Notes under the pieces: generated by a model
What the model was told of the DNA's origin: nothing
The model's database searches: none
The model's input: the letters and a program-made list of their open reading frames with translations, nothing else
Shown: piece by piece, positions 46,698-54,684 of the stretch
Position numbering within the stretch: the stretch's first letter is position 1
How the letters are laid out: the number at the start of each line of letters is the position of its first letter
Made by a program: the position numbers and the translations under genes
Assembly (NCBI GenBank): GCA_030345135.1
Contig: CP128386.1
Span: forward strand, 6,991,001 to 7,055,000
Origin: Chitinophagaceae bacterium DXS
GTDB taxonomy: Bacteria; Bacteroidota; Bacteroidia; Chitinophagales; Chitinophagaceae
Direction of reading: 5' to 3'
Length of the DNA: 64,000 nucleotides

Positions 46698-46705
46698 TAC
46701 TTTTG
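46673..46705 (+). promoter_or_regulatory. Probable ubiX promoter with near-zero leader
   Basis: TACTTTTG (46698-46705) is an exact -7 consensus and TTG lies at 46673-46675 (22 bp spacing). The -7 element ends four bases before the ubiX ATG, so the transcript would start at or very near the start codon. The -33 lies inside the word array. Confidence 0.5.
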
Positions 46706-46709
46706 CTTT

Positions 46710-47282
46710 ATGCCTAATAAAATTGCAGTAGCCATAACCGGTGCAAGCGGATCTATTTACGCGAAGCTTTTACTAGAAAAACTTTTGCAAATGCCGGACC
46801 AATGGCAGGAGCTTGGTGTGGTAATGAGTAGTAATGCTAAGGACGTATGGCGGACCGAACTTGGGAATGACGACTACAGTCGTTATCCTGTAACGTATTA
46901 CGACAAGTACGATTTTACGGCGCCTTTTGCTTCCGGATCTGCACGCTTCAACATTTTGATAGTAGCACCCTGCAGCATGGGAACACTTGGGCGCATTGCT
47001 TCGGGAATGAGCGATGACCTGGTTACACGTGCGGCGGATGTTATTTTAAAAGAACGGAGAAAGCTGATTTTAATGGTTAGGGAAACCCCTTACAACCTCA
47101 TCCATATAAAAAATATGGAGACTGTAACACTAGCAGGTGGTATTATATGTCCGGCAACGCCGTCTTTTTACTCAAAACCAGATACCATTGACGCGGTTGC
47201 CATGACTGTCGTGGATCGTGTGCTTGATTTAGCGGGGCTGGATATTAAAACGAAAAGATGGGGGGAAGGAAGTCAAAAGTAA
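46710..47282 (+). CDS. ubiX: UbiX-family flavin prenyltransferase
   Basis: 190 residues. It makes prenylated FMN for UbiD-type decarboxylases. The N-terminal KIAVAITGASGSIYAKLLLEKL (FMN-binding loop, about 4-25), the middle APCSMGTLGRIASGMSDDLVTRAADVILKE (split helix, about 90-119) and ENVT-like MVRETPYNLIHIKNM (about 128-142) are diagnostic. No ubiD is in the window. The last codons (SQK-stop) are written in an AGTCAAAAGT word array that continues past the stop. Confidence 0.95.
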   Translation: MPNKIAVAITGASGSIYAKLLLEKLLQMPDQWQELGVVMSSNAKDVWRTELGNDDYSRYPVTYYDKYDFTAPFASGSARFNILIVAPCSMGTLGRIASGMSDDLVTRAADVILKERRKLILMVRETPYNLIHIKNMETVTLAGGIICPATPSFYSKPDTIDAVAMTVVDRVLDLAGLDIKTKRWGEGSQK

Positions 47283-47481
47283 AAATTCAAAAGTCAAAAG
47301 CTCACTCATAGACACGATTCATCTTTATAAAATAGAAAAAAAAGAACGGAGCCTTAGCATTTAAGGCTCCGTTTATATTTTTAGTCACCACTATATCGGT
47401 GCTGTTCCAATCTTTGTTTCAAAAGCGCGAAGTCACCAGTGTAAACCTTTTTGACTTTTTACTTTTGAATTTTGACTTTTC
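47271..47481. repeat. AGTCAAAAGT inverted word array across two stop codons
   Basis: AGTCAAAAGTAAAAATTCAA and AAGTCAAAAG (47271-47300) begin three codons before the ubiX stop. The inverse TTTGACTTTTTACTTTTGAA and TTTTGACTTTTCG (47449-47481) ends four bases before the stop of the small membrane protein gene on the other strand. The bidirectional terminator at 47345-47373 is in the loop. Confidence 0.8.
47345..47373. terminator. Bidirectional intrinsic terminator
   Basis: AACGGAGCCTTA (47345-47356) and TAAGGCTCCGTT (47362-47373) form a perfect 12-bp stem with a 5-nt loop. T-rich on the right (TATATTTTT) and A-rich on the left, so it serves ubiX and the small gene on the minus strand. Confidence 0.9.
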
Positions 47482-47484
47482 GAC

Positions 47485-47634
47485 CTACATGATGTTCATC
47501 GCCAAAGCAAAATAAGTGCAAACACCCGGTAATGCCAGCCAGAAAAATTGCCTGTAAACGAACAACAGGACGATCAGAATGGCCAACCAAATAAAGAAGT
47601 ACACCCAGTATTTTGCAGTTGATTTATGTTCCAT
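47485..47634 (-). CDS. Small single-pass membrane protein, 49 residues
   Basis: ATG at 47634 to TAG. Reads MEHKSTAKYWVYFFIWLAIL, then a hydrophobic IVLLFV, and RQFFWLALPGVCTYFALAMNIM: one or two membrane helices (about 10-27 and 31-46). Charged residues at the N-terminus only. The placement, 94 bp before the pyrophosphatase stop side, with the terminator behind it, supports a real gene, possibly in the same transcript as ppa (the latter's stop is 94 bp upstream). Family unknown. Confidence 0.6.
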   Translation of the reverse strand: MEHKSTAKYWVYFFIWLAILIVLLFVYRQFFWLALPGVCTYFALAMNIM

Positions 47635-47728
47635 GTGTTAAAAAGTTTGCGCAAAAATAAAGATCAAACAAATATGAGACGACTTTTATTGAAAAAAAGC
47701 ATTTTATGACGGCAATTACCGCAAACAA

Positions 47729-48274
47729 TTACTTTTTGCCAAATTGCTCTTTGTAGTTAGCAATAGCTGCTTCGATAATTTCTAAAGCTTTTGCTTTGTC
47801 GCCAAAATCTTCCACCTGCACAGTTTTGTTTTCAAGATGCTTGTATTCTTCAAAGAAATGGCGCAACTCATCAAAAAAGTGCTGTGGAAGCTGCTCAATG
47901 TTGTTATAGTGGTTAACTCCGGGGTCGTTAGCAGCAACAGCAATGATCTTGTCGTCGGCGTCACCACTGTCAATCATTTGCATTACGCCTACCACTTTTG
48001 CTTCCATCAATGTAAGCGGTTGTACGGGTAAAGAAGTAATTACCAGTATATCCAGGGGATCTTTATCGTCACCATAAGTTCTTGGAATAAATCCATAGTT
48101 ACAGGGATAATAGAAAGAAGAATAAATAACACGATCAAGTTTAAGCAGGCCGCTTGGTTTATCTATTTCGTATTTACAACGGGAACCTTGCGGTATTTCT
48201 ATCACCGCATTTACTACTCTCGGTGCCTGTTCACCAAAATCAACTCCATGCCAGGGATGCAAAACAGTTAACAT
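47729..48274 (-). CDS. ppa: Inorganic pyrophosphatase, family I
   Basis: 181 residues, typical for bacterial family I. It hydrolyses pyrophosphate in the cytoplasm. The metal-binding signature DDKDPLDILVIT (about 69-80) and the upstream YPCNYGFIPRTYG (about 55-67) are intact, as is the second acidic cluster DSGDADDKIIAV. The ATG at 48274 is the natural start. No other phosphate genes are adjacent. Confident. Confidence 0.96.
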   Translation of the reverse strand: MLTVLHPWHGVDFGEQAPRVVNAVIEIPQGSRCKYEIDKPSGLLKLDRVIYSSFYYPCNYGFIPRTYGDDKDPLDILVITSLPVQPLTLMEAKVVGVMQMIDSGDADDKIIAVAANDPGVNHYNNIEQLPQHFFDELRHFFEEYKHLENKTVQVEDFGDKAKALEIIEAAIANYKEQFGKK

Positions 48275-48446
48275 CTAAGCTTTTTTTAATGATGCAAAAT
48301 AAGGTATCATTTTCCAAATGATGAACAATCATTCAAAGTTAAAACGCCATCTAAAGGAGATTGGATTATTTTTCCGGCAAGCGAACGATGTATTTGCAGG
48401 AGCGGAGAAAGCAAATTTCCTGCCGTTAGATACATCTAAGAAATCG

Positions 48447-48857
48447 TTATAGATTGCCATTAAAAGTATATTTCAGATCAACCAGCCAGCCGGCGTCTGT
48501 CAAAACTACTTTAATCTTCCTGGCAATATTGTCGTATGAATTTTTATAATTGATGATATGCGTGCGTTCATCAACCGTTTCGTCGTCTAAGATAACAATA
48601 GATGCGTCTTCAAAATGTTTTTTTTCTTCCTGCGATTTCCTGTTAAACTCAACTTCCAGTTTTTCGAGTGATTCCTTGTTGGTTGCATCAGGTTTCATAT
48701 AAAAGGCAGCCTTCTCAAAATCCCCCTTCAGGCAACCGTCAATAAATTCCCTGCCTGCGTCAAAAGCGTTTTCAGCTTTGGTAAAATTGGTTTTGCCGCC
48801 GGAACAACTTATCAATCCAATAAAAATAAAAGACAATATAACAAGAAGCATTTTCAT
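48447..48857 (-). CDS. Small lipoprotein, DUF4878-like
   Basis: 136 residues with lipobox GLISC (Cys18). The remaining domain (about 28-132) has the NTF2-like cone fold pattern of DUF4878 lipoproteins: FIDGCLKGDFEKAAFYM near 37-54 and a closing strand GWLVDLKYT. Function unknown; such proteins are envelope-bound. A TATATTTG promoter word on the minus strand ends four bases before the ATG. Family call by resemblance only. Confidence 0.7.
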   Translation of the reverse strand: MKMLLVILSFIFIGLISCSGGKTNFTKAENAFDAGREFIDGCLKGDFEKAAFYMKPDATNKESLEKLEVEFNRKSQEEKKHFEDASIVILDDETVDERTHIINYKNSYDNIARKIKVVLTDAGWLVDLKYTFNGNL

Positions 48858-48861
48858 TCCG

Positions 48862-48869
48862 CAAATATA
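48862..48869 (-). promoter_or_regulatory. -7 element touching the start of the DUF4878-like gene
   Basis: Minus strand TATATTTG, an exact TAnnTTTG, ends 4 bp before the ATG (48857). The transcript would be leaderless or nearly so. No TTG at the expected upstream distance. Confidence 0.5.
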
Positions 48870-49005
48870 ATAAGGGCATAACTATAAAGTGCGAAACATG
48901 CCAAATGCAGGTTTCTAACGAACAAGTAAATATTTTCGTGGCGTCCCAAAACGGATAGCAAAAAGGTTTTGATTTACATTTTGATCACTGAACGAACTGA
49001 CAGTT

Positions 49006-49677
49006 ATGATTATAAAGAAAGCTGTAATATTTGACATGGATGGCGTACTCGTTGATTCAGAAAAATTCTGGAAACAGGCAGAGTTCGAAGTTTTTTCTTC
49101 ATTAGAAGTAAATGTTACGGACGAATGGTGTGACGAAACAAAATCTATGACAACACCTGAGGTAACGAAATTCTGGTTTGAAAAATTTCCATGGACCGGC
49201 AAAAAACTGGAAGAGGTAGAGCGAATGGTGGTTTCAAAGGTGATCAGTTTAATTGAAAATGAAAATTGCCAGATACCAGGTGTAAAAGCTTTTATAGAAA
49301 CACTTAAAGCGCAGAATTTTAAAATAGGGCTTGCCACTAATTCGCCATCAGTAGTTATCCCGGCTGTTCTGAACAAGCTCGGAATTCACCATTTATTTGA
49401 CGCTGTGTCTTCTGCAGAGTTTGAACCCAAAGGAAAACCCGATCCTTCCATTTATTATACAACAGCGGGCAAATTAAATGTGAAACCAGAAGAATGTTTT
49501 GTAATTGAAGACTCCTATTCCGGGATGCTTGCAGCAAAACATGCGGGTATGACTGTTATTGCTTTTACAAATGGAAACGCTCAGTTGAACTTTGAGATAG
49601 CGGATCATAGAATTGAGAATTTCGAAGATGCCCATCTGAATATCCTGGACAAGGCTTTTATTTACCCTTTGAATTAA
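49006..49677 (+). CDS. HAD-superfamily sugar-phosphate phosphatase (HxpB/beta-PGM-like)
   Basis: 223 residues. Motif I DMDGVLVDSE (about 9-18) with both catalytic Asp, motif II ATNSPS (about 111-116), motif III Lys in FEPKGKPDPS (about 140-149) and motif IV VIEDSYSGMLAAKHAGM (about 166-182) are complete, with the helical cap after motif I. It resembles hexitol or 2-deoxyglucose-6-phosphate phosphatases and beta-phosphoglucomutase. Substrate uncertain. Single gene; a hairpin follows at 49699 but serves the other strand. Confidence 0.92.
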   Translation: MIIKKAVIFDMDGVLVDSEKFWKQAEFEVFSSLEVNVTDEWCDETKSMTTPEVTKFWFEKFPWTGKKLEEVERMVVSKVISLIENENCQIPGVKAFIETLKAQNFKIGLATNSPSVVIPAVLNKLGIHHLFDAVSSAEFEPKGKPDPSIYYTTAGKLNVKPEECFVIEDSYSGMLAAKHAGMTVIAFTNGNAQLNFEIADHRIENFEDAHLNILDKAFIYPLN

Positions 49678-49698
49678 ATTCTATCGGTCCGAAATAAA

Positions 49699-49723
49699 AT
49701 GAGCCACTGAAAAAGTGGCCCAT
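49699..49723 (-). terminator. Hairpin between HAD gene and PhoH gene
   Basis: ATGAGCCACT (49699-49708) pairs with AGTGGCCCAT (49714-49723), one mismatch in ten. The left flank AAATAAA gives a weak T-run for the minus strand, so it may end the PhoH transcript 165 bp past its stop. Confidence 0.5.
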
Positions 49724-49887
49724 TCTAAAAACAGGTTAATGTGACGCTTCCTTTATGAAAGGTTATACTGCTGAATATTCATCTTTCTTTGGGAGTGTGA
49801 TGAAACTTATATAGTAAATATTTTAAAAATCTTCATTCTGTTTGTACTCGGGGCACAAACAGGCTCGTGACTAATACAATACCCTAC

Positions 49888-50862
49888 TTATGAATGTCTC
49901 ATCTCTTCTTTGCCTTTTTCCTTGTCGTAAGCCCTGATAATTGCCTTTACCAGGCGGTGCCGTACAACGTCTTCTTCATCGAGTTCGATATGAGAGATGC
50001 CATCAATATTTTGAAGAATACGAATAGCTTTCTCTAATCCGCTTTTCTGATTCTTCGGAAGATCCACCTGGGTGGGGTCTCCTGTAATTATTGCTTTTGC
50101 ATTGGCGCCGATACGGGTCAGGAACATTTTTAATTGCAGATCATTCGCATTCTGCGCTTCATCCAAAATGATGAAGGCATTGTCCAGCGTTCTACCGCGC
50201 ATGTAAGCCAGCGGCGCAATTTCAATAGTGCGCGTACTCATGTAGTAACCCAGCTTGTCTGCAGGTATCATGTCGTCCAGCGCATCATACAATGGACGCA
50301 GATATGGATCAATCTTTTCTTTAAGGTCACCGGGCAGAAAACCAAGGCTTTCGCCCGCTTCAACTGCAGGTCTTGTAAGTATAATTTTCTTAACCACTTT
50401 GTTTTTCAGTGCTCTAACGGCCAGGGCAACAGCTGTATAGGTTTTACCTGTACCTGCCGGGCCTACTGCGAAAACAATGTCGTTGCGGTCTGCAGCCTGT
50501 ACCATCCGTTTTTGGTTTGCCGTACGGGCACGTACGGTTTTACCGTTTGGACCGAACACAAGTATGTCGTTCGGGTTGCGATCAACAAAATTGTCAACCG
50601 TTTCCGCATCGTCACCACCTAGAATCTGTTCAAAGTAGTTCTCGCTCATATCGCCGTTTCGTTCCATATATTGGATGATAAGATCGATTTTTTCTTTTGC
50701 AGTATCTATCTGCTCAGGCGCACCGCTTAGTTTAATCTGAGTTCCTCTGGAAAGTATTTTTAATAATGGGAACTTTCTTTTTAGTAAATCGAGTTTTCTG
50801 TTGTTCACTCCAAAAAATTCGATCGGATTAACGGTGTCAAGGTTAATTATTGTATCTGTCAA
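49888..50862 (-). CDS. PhoH-family ATPase (RNA-associated)
   Basis: 324 residues starting at a TTG (50862); no ATG lies close upstream in frame. N-terminal KH-like region (about 15-70), then the PhoH P-loop domain: Walker A GPAGTGKT (134-141), [17 protein letters not shown], Walker [12 protein letters not shown] (about 223-233), and [11 protein letters not shown]. PhoH/PhoL proteins are predicted ATP-dependent RNA helicase-like proteins that often sit with ybeY and CNNM genes; ybeY is not seen here. Read leftward as a single gene. Confidence 0.93.
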   Translation of the reverse strand: MTDTIINLDTVNPIEFFGVNNRKLDLLKRKFPLLKILSRGTQIKLSGAPEQIDTAKEKIDLIIQYMERNGDMSENYFEQILGGDDAETVDNFVDRNPNDILVFGPNGKTVRARTANQKRMVQAADRNDIVFAVGPAGTGKTYTAVALAVRALKNKVVKKIILTRPAVEAGESLGFLPGDLKEKIDPYLRPLYDALDDMIPADKLGYYMSTRTIEIAPLAYMRGRTLDNAFIILDEAQNANDLQLKMFLTRIGANAKAIITGDPTQVDLPKNQKSGLEKAIRILQNIDGISHIELDEEDVVRHRLVKAIIRAYDKEKGKEEMRHS

Positions 50863-51052
50863 AGCACGTTCAATTTAAGTGAATAATAGTTATTTTTCCC
50901 GGGAACAGCAGCTTACTCAAATTTAACTTATACTATCTCACATTCCTACTAAATGATATACACACAATGTGGAAAGTTACCTGACTGAACCCTTGTAATA
51001 ATAATGTATTTTCAAAATATATGCCGTGTTCTTTTGCTAATAACCCGGCATG

Positions 51053-51670
51053 TTAAACATTGATTCCCCAGTCTCGCAATTCCTGTTTTAGCTTATCCGC
51101 AGAAGTAAAGACAATTCCATGTATCCCAATACTTTCTGCACCTAAAATGTTTCTTTCATTATCATCAATAAACAATGTCTTATCCGGAACCACGTCATGC
51201 CTTTTTAGCAGGATATGGTAAAAATCGGCAAAAGGTTTCCTTGTTTTTTCCACGCCGCTGACAACTATTCCGTCAAACCAGTTCAAAAACTCAAAGCGAT
51301 CCAATGCGAGAGGAAATGTTTCTGCACTCCAGTTGGTAAGCGCATACAGTTTTACTTCATTTTTCTCCTTTAATGTTCGTAGTATTTCAACTGTTTCTTC
51401 TATCGCGCCGCCCAGCATTTCGGTCCATCTCCCGTAGTAAGCGGTTATTTCATTTTTCCAGTCTGGGTACAGCGCCACTAACTCTTCGGTACCAGCTTGC
51501 AACGTATTTCCCGCATCCTGCCTTTCATTCCAGTCGCCGGTGCAAATGTTTTCGAGGAACCACTCGGTCTTTGCTTCGTCCTCAAAAATTTTATTGTAGA
51601 GATAACGGGGATTCCAATCAATTAAAACGCCTCCGAGGTCAAAGATGATTGTGTCGATTTTTGATGCCAT
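51053..51670 (-). CDS. HAD-superfamily phosphatase (YihX-like)
   Basis: 205 residues. Motif I IIFDLGGVLIDWNP (about 8-21), motif II LYALTNWSAETFP (about 113-125), a motif III Lys in SGVEKTRKP, and motif IV LFIDDNERNILGAE (about 164-177) are all present. It matches the alpha-D-glucose-1-phosphate phosphatase YihX subgroup of HAD subfamily IA. Cytoplasmic. The exact substrate is inferred. The palindromic element copy 2 lies upstream. Confidence 0.9.
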   Translation of the reverse strand: MASKIDTIIFDLGGVLIDWNPRYLYNKIFEDEAKTEWFLENICTGDWNERQDAGNTLQAGTEELVALYPDWKNEITAYYGRWTEMLGGAIEETVEILRTLKEKNEVKLYALTNWSAETFPLALDRFEFLNWFDGIVVSGVEKTRKPFADFYHILLKRHDVVPDKTLFIDDNERNILGAESIGIHGIVFTSADKLKQELRDWGINV

Positions 51671-51760
51671 AAGGGTGATATTAAGATTTGAAAATAAGAA
51701 GAAAATAGAGAGACTGCGTGGCTATATCGTTTAGTTCGGGACATATCCTCAAATTTGAAA

Positions 51761-51990
51761 CATGTCTCCGTCGTCGATCCGATGATCACCATGCATTAGC
51801 AAAGAAATGAAGCAGTACAAAAGGCCGGTTGCAAACAATTCAGAGAACTGCGTCCGCATCGTCACTTCGACGAGTAATTTGGTTAACCACTATCAAAAAG
51901 AAACGACATTACACTTTTTGTCGATAGCCCGTAGGGCTTAAAGTAAAATCCATAATCGGCACGCAGTGAGGTCTCCTGAATATTGATTTG
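51761..51990. repeat. Palindromic dispersed element, copy 2, interrupted
   Basis: The left arm ATGTCTCCGTCGTCGATCC (51762-51780) and the partial right arm GCATCGTCACTTCGACGAG (51856-51874) match the element at 63-197. The rest of the right arm, GAGGTCTCCTGAATATTGAT (51968-51987), is displaced by about 93 bp (51875-51967), as if something had inserted within the arm. The inserted part has a weak inner inverted pair (ACGACATT... and TGTCGAT) and no gene. In the 458-bp gap between HAD and GH25 genes nothing else was found. Confidence 0.65.
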
Positions 51991-52128
51991 CTCGTGATAT
52001 TTCATGAGCGATTGATATTGACAATGATGAGATTTTCCTCAAACAGACTGAAACCGTTCTTACAAAAACAAATCAATCTAAAAATCACCTTCTTTTCTTT
52101 AATTTTTTTAAATGATTTTTGCACCCCG

Positions 52129-52911
52129 ATGGCAAAGCAAACCGCAAAGAAAAAAGGTAGTAAGGCATGGCTTATTTTATGTGTGCTCATTATAGCGATG
52201 GCAACGTTCATCGGCATTACCTTATGGCGGCAGTTTAAAGAATCTAATGAAGCACGGTTTGTGCATTATGATGCCTTTGGTATTGATATGCCGGTGAATT
52301 ATGAGATCCACGGTATTGATGTCAGCAAATACCAGGGCATTATTTACTGGCCCTCGGTAGTTAAGATGAAAGTGAATGATATTAAACTGGGATTTGTGTT
52401 CATCAAGGCTACTGAAGGATTGGGCAAGGTAGATGCAGGTTTCAGGCGAAATTGGATAAAGGCAAAAGAAGCCGGCATTACACGCGGCGCCTATCATTTT
52501 TTTCTTGCAACCAAAAGCGGTAAAGCCCAGGCTCAAAATTTTATAAACACGGTAGATCTGCAGCCCGGTGATCTTCCGCCGGTTCTTGACATTGAACAGC
52601 TCTACAATGTACCTCCGGAAAAAATGCGCGCCGAAATAAAAGCATTTCTTCAAATGCTGGAAGACGCCTACAAAGTGAAGCCTATTATCTATACCTATGT
52701 GAGCTTTTACAATAAATACCTCGGTGATGAGTTCGACGATTACCCGTTATGGATAGCACATTATTTCGAAAAGGATAAACCACGCATCGATAAAAGCTGG
52801 CGCTTTTGGCAACACAGCGAACTGGGAAAGGTTGACGGCATAACCCATCGTGTGGACTTCAACGTATTCAAAGGAGATTCTACTGATTTTAAAAACCTGC
52901 TTCTCAAATAG
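52129..52911 (+). CDS. Glycoside hydrolase family 25 lysozyme, membrane-anchored
   Basis: 260 residues from the ATG at 52129; the upstream open stretch to 51988 runs from the palindromic element and is rejected. A single N-terminal membrane anchor (about 11-32, AWLILCVLIIAMATFIGITL) precedes the GH25 barrel (about 55-255): HGIDVSKYQGIIYWPSV, FVFIKATEGLG, and PPVLDIEQ with the catalytic Asp/Glu pair, plus RFWQHSELGKVDGI at the end. It should cut peptidoglycan glycan strands from the periplasmic side of the membrane. A short membrane-protein gene follows. Confidence 0.92.
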   Translation: MAKQTAKKKGSKAWLILCVLIIAMATFIGITLWRQFKESNEARFVHYDAFGIDMPVNYEIHGIDVSKYQGIIYWPSVVKMKVNDIKLGFVFIKATEGLGKVDAGFRRNWIKAKEAGITRGAYHFFLATKSGKAQAQNFINTVDLQPGDLPPVLDIEQLYNVPPEKMRAEIKAFLQMLEDAYKVKPIIYTYVSFYNKYLGDEFDDYPLWIAHYFEKDKPRIDKSWRFWQHSELGKVDGITHRVDFNVFKGDSTDFKNLLLK

Positions 52912-52965
52912 AGCTCGGCCACTAAACATTCGTAACTTACTTCTGCATTAATCAACTCACTTTTG

Positions 52966-53202
52966 ATGGAACCGGAAGTAAAAGAATTTCTTCGCCGGGT
53001 AATTGTTACATTGTCAACAGGGCTTTTATGGATGCTCATCAACTCCACAGCCGGCATTATGTATGGCTATGCCTTTTTTGACAACGGTGTAAGGTTGGGC
53101 AATATTCTCTTCTACATATGGTTTCTTGCCAGCCTCGCGCTGTTAATTTGGTATATGTATAAGTTATGGACGAAACCAATGCCCAGGCAGGACAGTGAAT
53201 AG
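52966..53202 (+). CDS. Small two-helix membrane protein
   Basis: 78 residues from the ATG at 52966 (a TTG one codon earlier is equally in frame). Two hydrophobic segments, about 14-36 (VTLSTGLLWMLINSTAGIMYG) and 46-66 (LFYIWFLASLALLIWYMYKL). No family known. It follows the lysozyme by 54 bp on the same strand, probably co-transcribed. A CACTTTTG word touches the start. The last codons SE-stop fall in a GTGAATAG word array. Confidence 0.72.
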   Translation: MEPEVKEFLRRVIVTLSTGLLWMLINSTAGIMYGYAFFDNGVRLGNILFYIWFLASLALLIWYMYKLWTKPMPRQDSE

Positions 53203-53482
53203 TGAAAAGTGAATAGTCAATAGTCAAAAATGCAGACAGTTCAACAAATACCAACAAGCGATAAATGCAGTCAGCCGCTAAATAGTAAAAGCGCACTGTA
53301 TCACCCTTCACTATTCACTTTTCACCATTCACTTTTCCAGCTCATATGATCCAATATATAAGTGGGCAATAGTAAATAGTCAAAATAGCAGACAGCTTAA
53401 CTAACACATACAATTAGCATTGCAACAGCTCTGTGCAAAAGCACGCTTTCGCACCTTTCACTATTCACTATTCACCATTCCC
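53194..53482. repeat. GTGAATAGT word array with GCAGACAG cores
   Basis: 53194-53228: AGTGAATAGTGAAAAGTGAA and GTCAATAG words covering the stop codon of the small membrane gene. Inverse words CTTCACTATTCACTTTTCAC (53306-53336) and CTTTCACTATTCACTATTCA (53456-53475) close the region at the DUF4440-like stop. Two cores, ATGCAGACAGTTCAAC (53230-53245) and AGCAGACAGCTTAAC (53387-53401), match the 137-bp repeats at 38.5 kb. No gene in the 282-bp gap. Confidence 0.75.
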
Positions 53483-53484
53483 CC

Positions 53485-53910
53485 CTAGCTCGTATGATCC
53501 AGTGCTATCACCCACTTCCCTTCTACTTTCTTAAACAGAAGTGTATAATAGCCGCCGATATCGCCAATTGTTCTTTTGAGGAACCATTTGCCCAACACAA
53601 AGGCATAATCGTTAGATAGAATTTGTACCGACTGGATATCAAATTGCAGCTTACCCATTACGGTTGTATCTGGATACGATTTTTTGTAGCGTTCCAGCGT
53701 ATTTTTCCAGCCGTAGGTAACACCTTTGGAGCCGACGAATTTCAGACTGTCACTTTTCCAATAGGTTTCCATAAAAGCATCAATATTACCGTTATTCCAG
53801 TCTGTCACCTGTTTCGCCATTACTGCTCTTATTGCAGTTTCATCTGTTTTTTGTGCAAACAGATTTCCCGCAATCATCAAACTAAAAATGCAGATCAAAA
53901 GTTTTCTCAT
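53485..53910 (-). CDS. Secreted SnoaL/DUF4440-type NTF2-like protein
   Basis: 141 residues with a signal peptide (MRKLLICIFSLMIAGNLFAQ). The mature part has the cone-fold pattern of DUF4440/SnoaL proteins: AVMAKQVTDWNNGNIDAFMETYW (about 29-51), a turn with GWKNTLERYKKSYPD, and closing strands YAFVLGKWFLKRT and GYYTLLFKKVEGKWVIALDHTS. Periplasmic, probably ligand-binding or a minor enzyme; function unknown. It is 5 bp from the mnmD stop on the same strand, so they form a unit. Confidence 0.82.
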   Translation of the reverse strand: MRKLLICIFSLMIAGNLFAQKTDETAIRAVMAKQVTDWNNGNIDAFMETYWKSDSLKFVGSKGVTYGWKNTLERYKKSYPDTTVMGKLQFDIQSVQILSNDYAFVLGKWFLKRTIGDIGGYYTLLFKKVEGKWVIALDHTS

Positions 53911-53915
53911 GTCAG

Positions 53916-54599
53916 TTAATTTTGTGTTTGTTTCGTTCCGCGAAGCATTTCTCTTTTACCTGGCGGCCCTTGTAATTTCTCAATGGCAAACCCGCTTGCA
54001 ATCATCGCTCTTCTTACATCGCCTTTGCTGCAATATGTAGTCAATACACCTGGGGGAGATAGCATATTGTACAGTTTATCAAAAACTGTTTTTTCCCAAA
54101 GATGCGGCTGCGCGGAGGGAGCGAATGCATCATAATAAATCAGATCGAAAGAGTGCAGGGGAAGATAATTCAGCAGATCCTGCCTGGTTTTTCGCAACCT
54201 GAAAAATGGATTTATTTCCACCTGTTCATCCCAATTGCAGGCGTGCATCTTTTTGAATTCATCTTTGTACAAAAGCAAAGAAGGTTGTTCCGTATAATTC
54301 AAGGTTGCGGCCTCTTCCATTGTCAGTGGATAAAGTTCTACTGCTTCATAAATTACCGGCAGGTTGCTCCGGGTCGCATAATCCAGTGTAAGCAAGGCAT
54401 TCAGGCCTGTTCCAAATCCCATTTCAAAAATAATTATGGATTGCTTGCCGTTTTTTTCAACAAAATAATCCAGTCCGGCCTGAATAAATACATGAATACT
54501 TTCCTGCATTGCACCATACCTGCTATGATAAGTAACATCCAGATTGGGAATGCAAATTGTGGATGATCCATCTTTTGTAATTTGTACCAGCCTGTCCAT
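53916..54599 (-). CDS. mnmD: tRNA 5-methylaminomethyl-2-thiouridine methyltransferase (MnmD-type)
   Basis: 227 residues, the methyltransferase half of MnmC without the FAD oxidase domain. The SAM-binding loop IIFEMGFGTGLNALLTLDYA (about 57-76) and the catalytic-side DLIYYDAFAPSAQPHLW (about 152-168) are typical. It methylates nm5s2U at tRNA wobble position 34. The divergent neighbour is the AlkA-type gene. Confident in family. Confidence 0.92.
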   Translation of the reverse strand: MDRLVQITKDGSSTICIPNLDVTYHSRYGAMQESIHVFIQAGLDYFVEKNGKQSIIIFEMGFGTGLNALLTLDYATRSNLPVIYEAVELYPLTMEEAATLNYTEQPSLLLYKDEFKKMHACNWDEQVEINPFFRLRKTRQDLLNYLPLHSFDLIYYDAFAPSAQPHLWEKTVFDKLYNMLSPPGVLTTYCSKGDVRRAMIASGFAIEKLQGPPGKREMLRGTKQTQN

Positions 54600-54684
54600 T
54601 CAACTTTTGATTTAACCCTGTTAACCGACACTAAATTACAGGAATGGTATATTATCCTTGTGCGATTTATTCTAACTTTCCAAA

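Noticed and set aside
50134-50622. 162-codon plus-strand frame inside the PhoH gene
   Set aside because: Antisense shadow over the P-loop domain; low-complexity Cys/Arg-rich translation.
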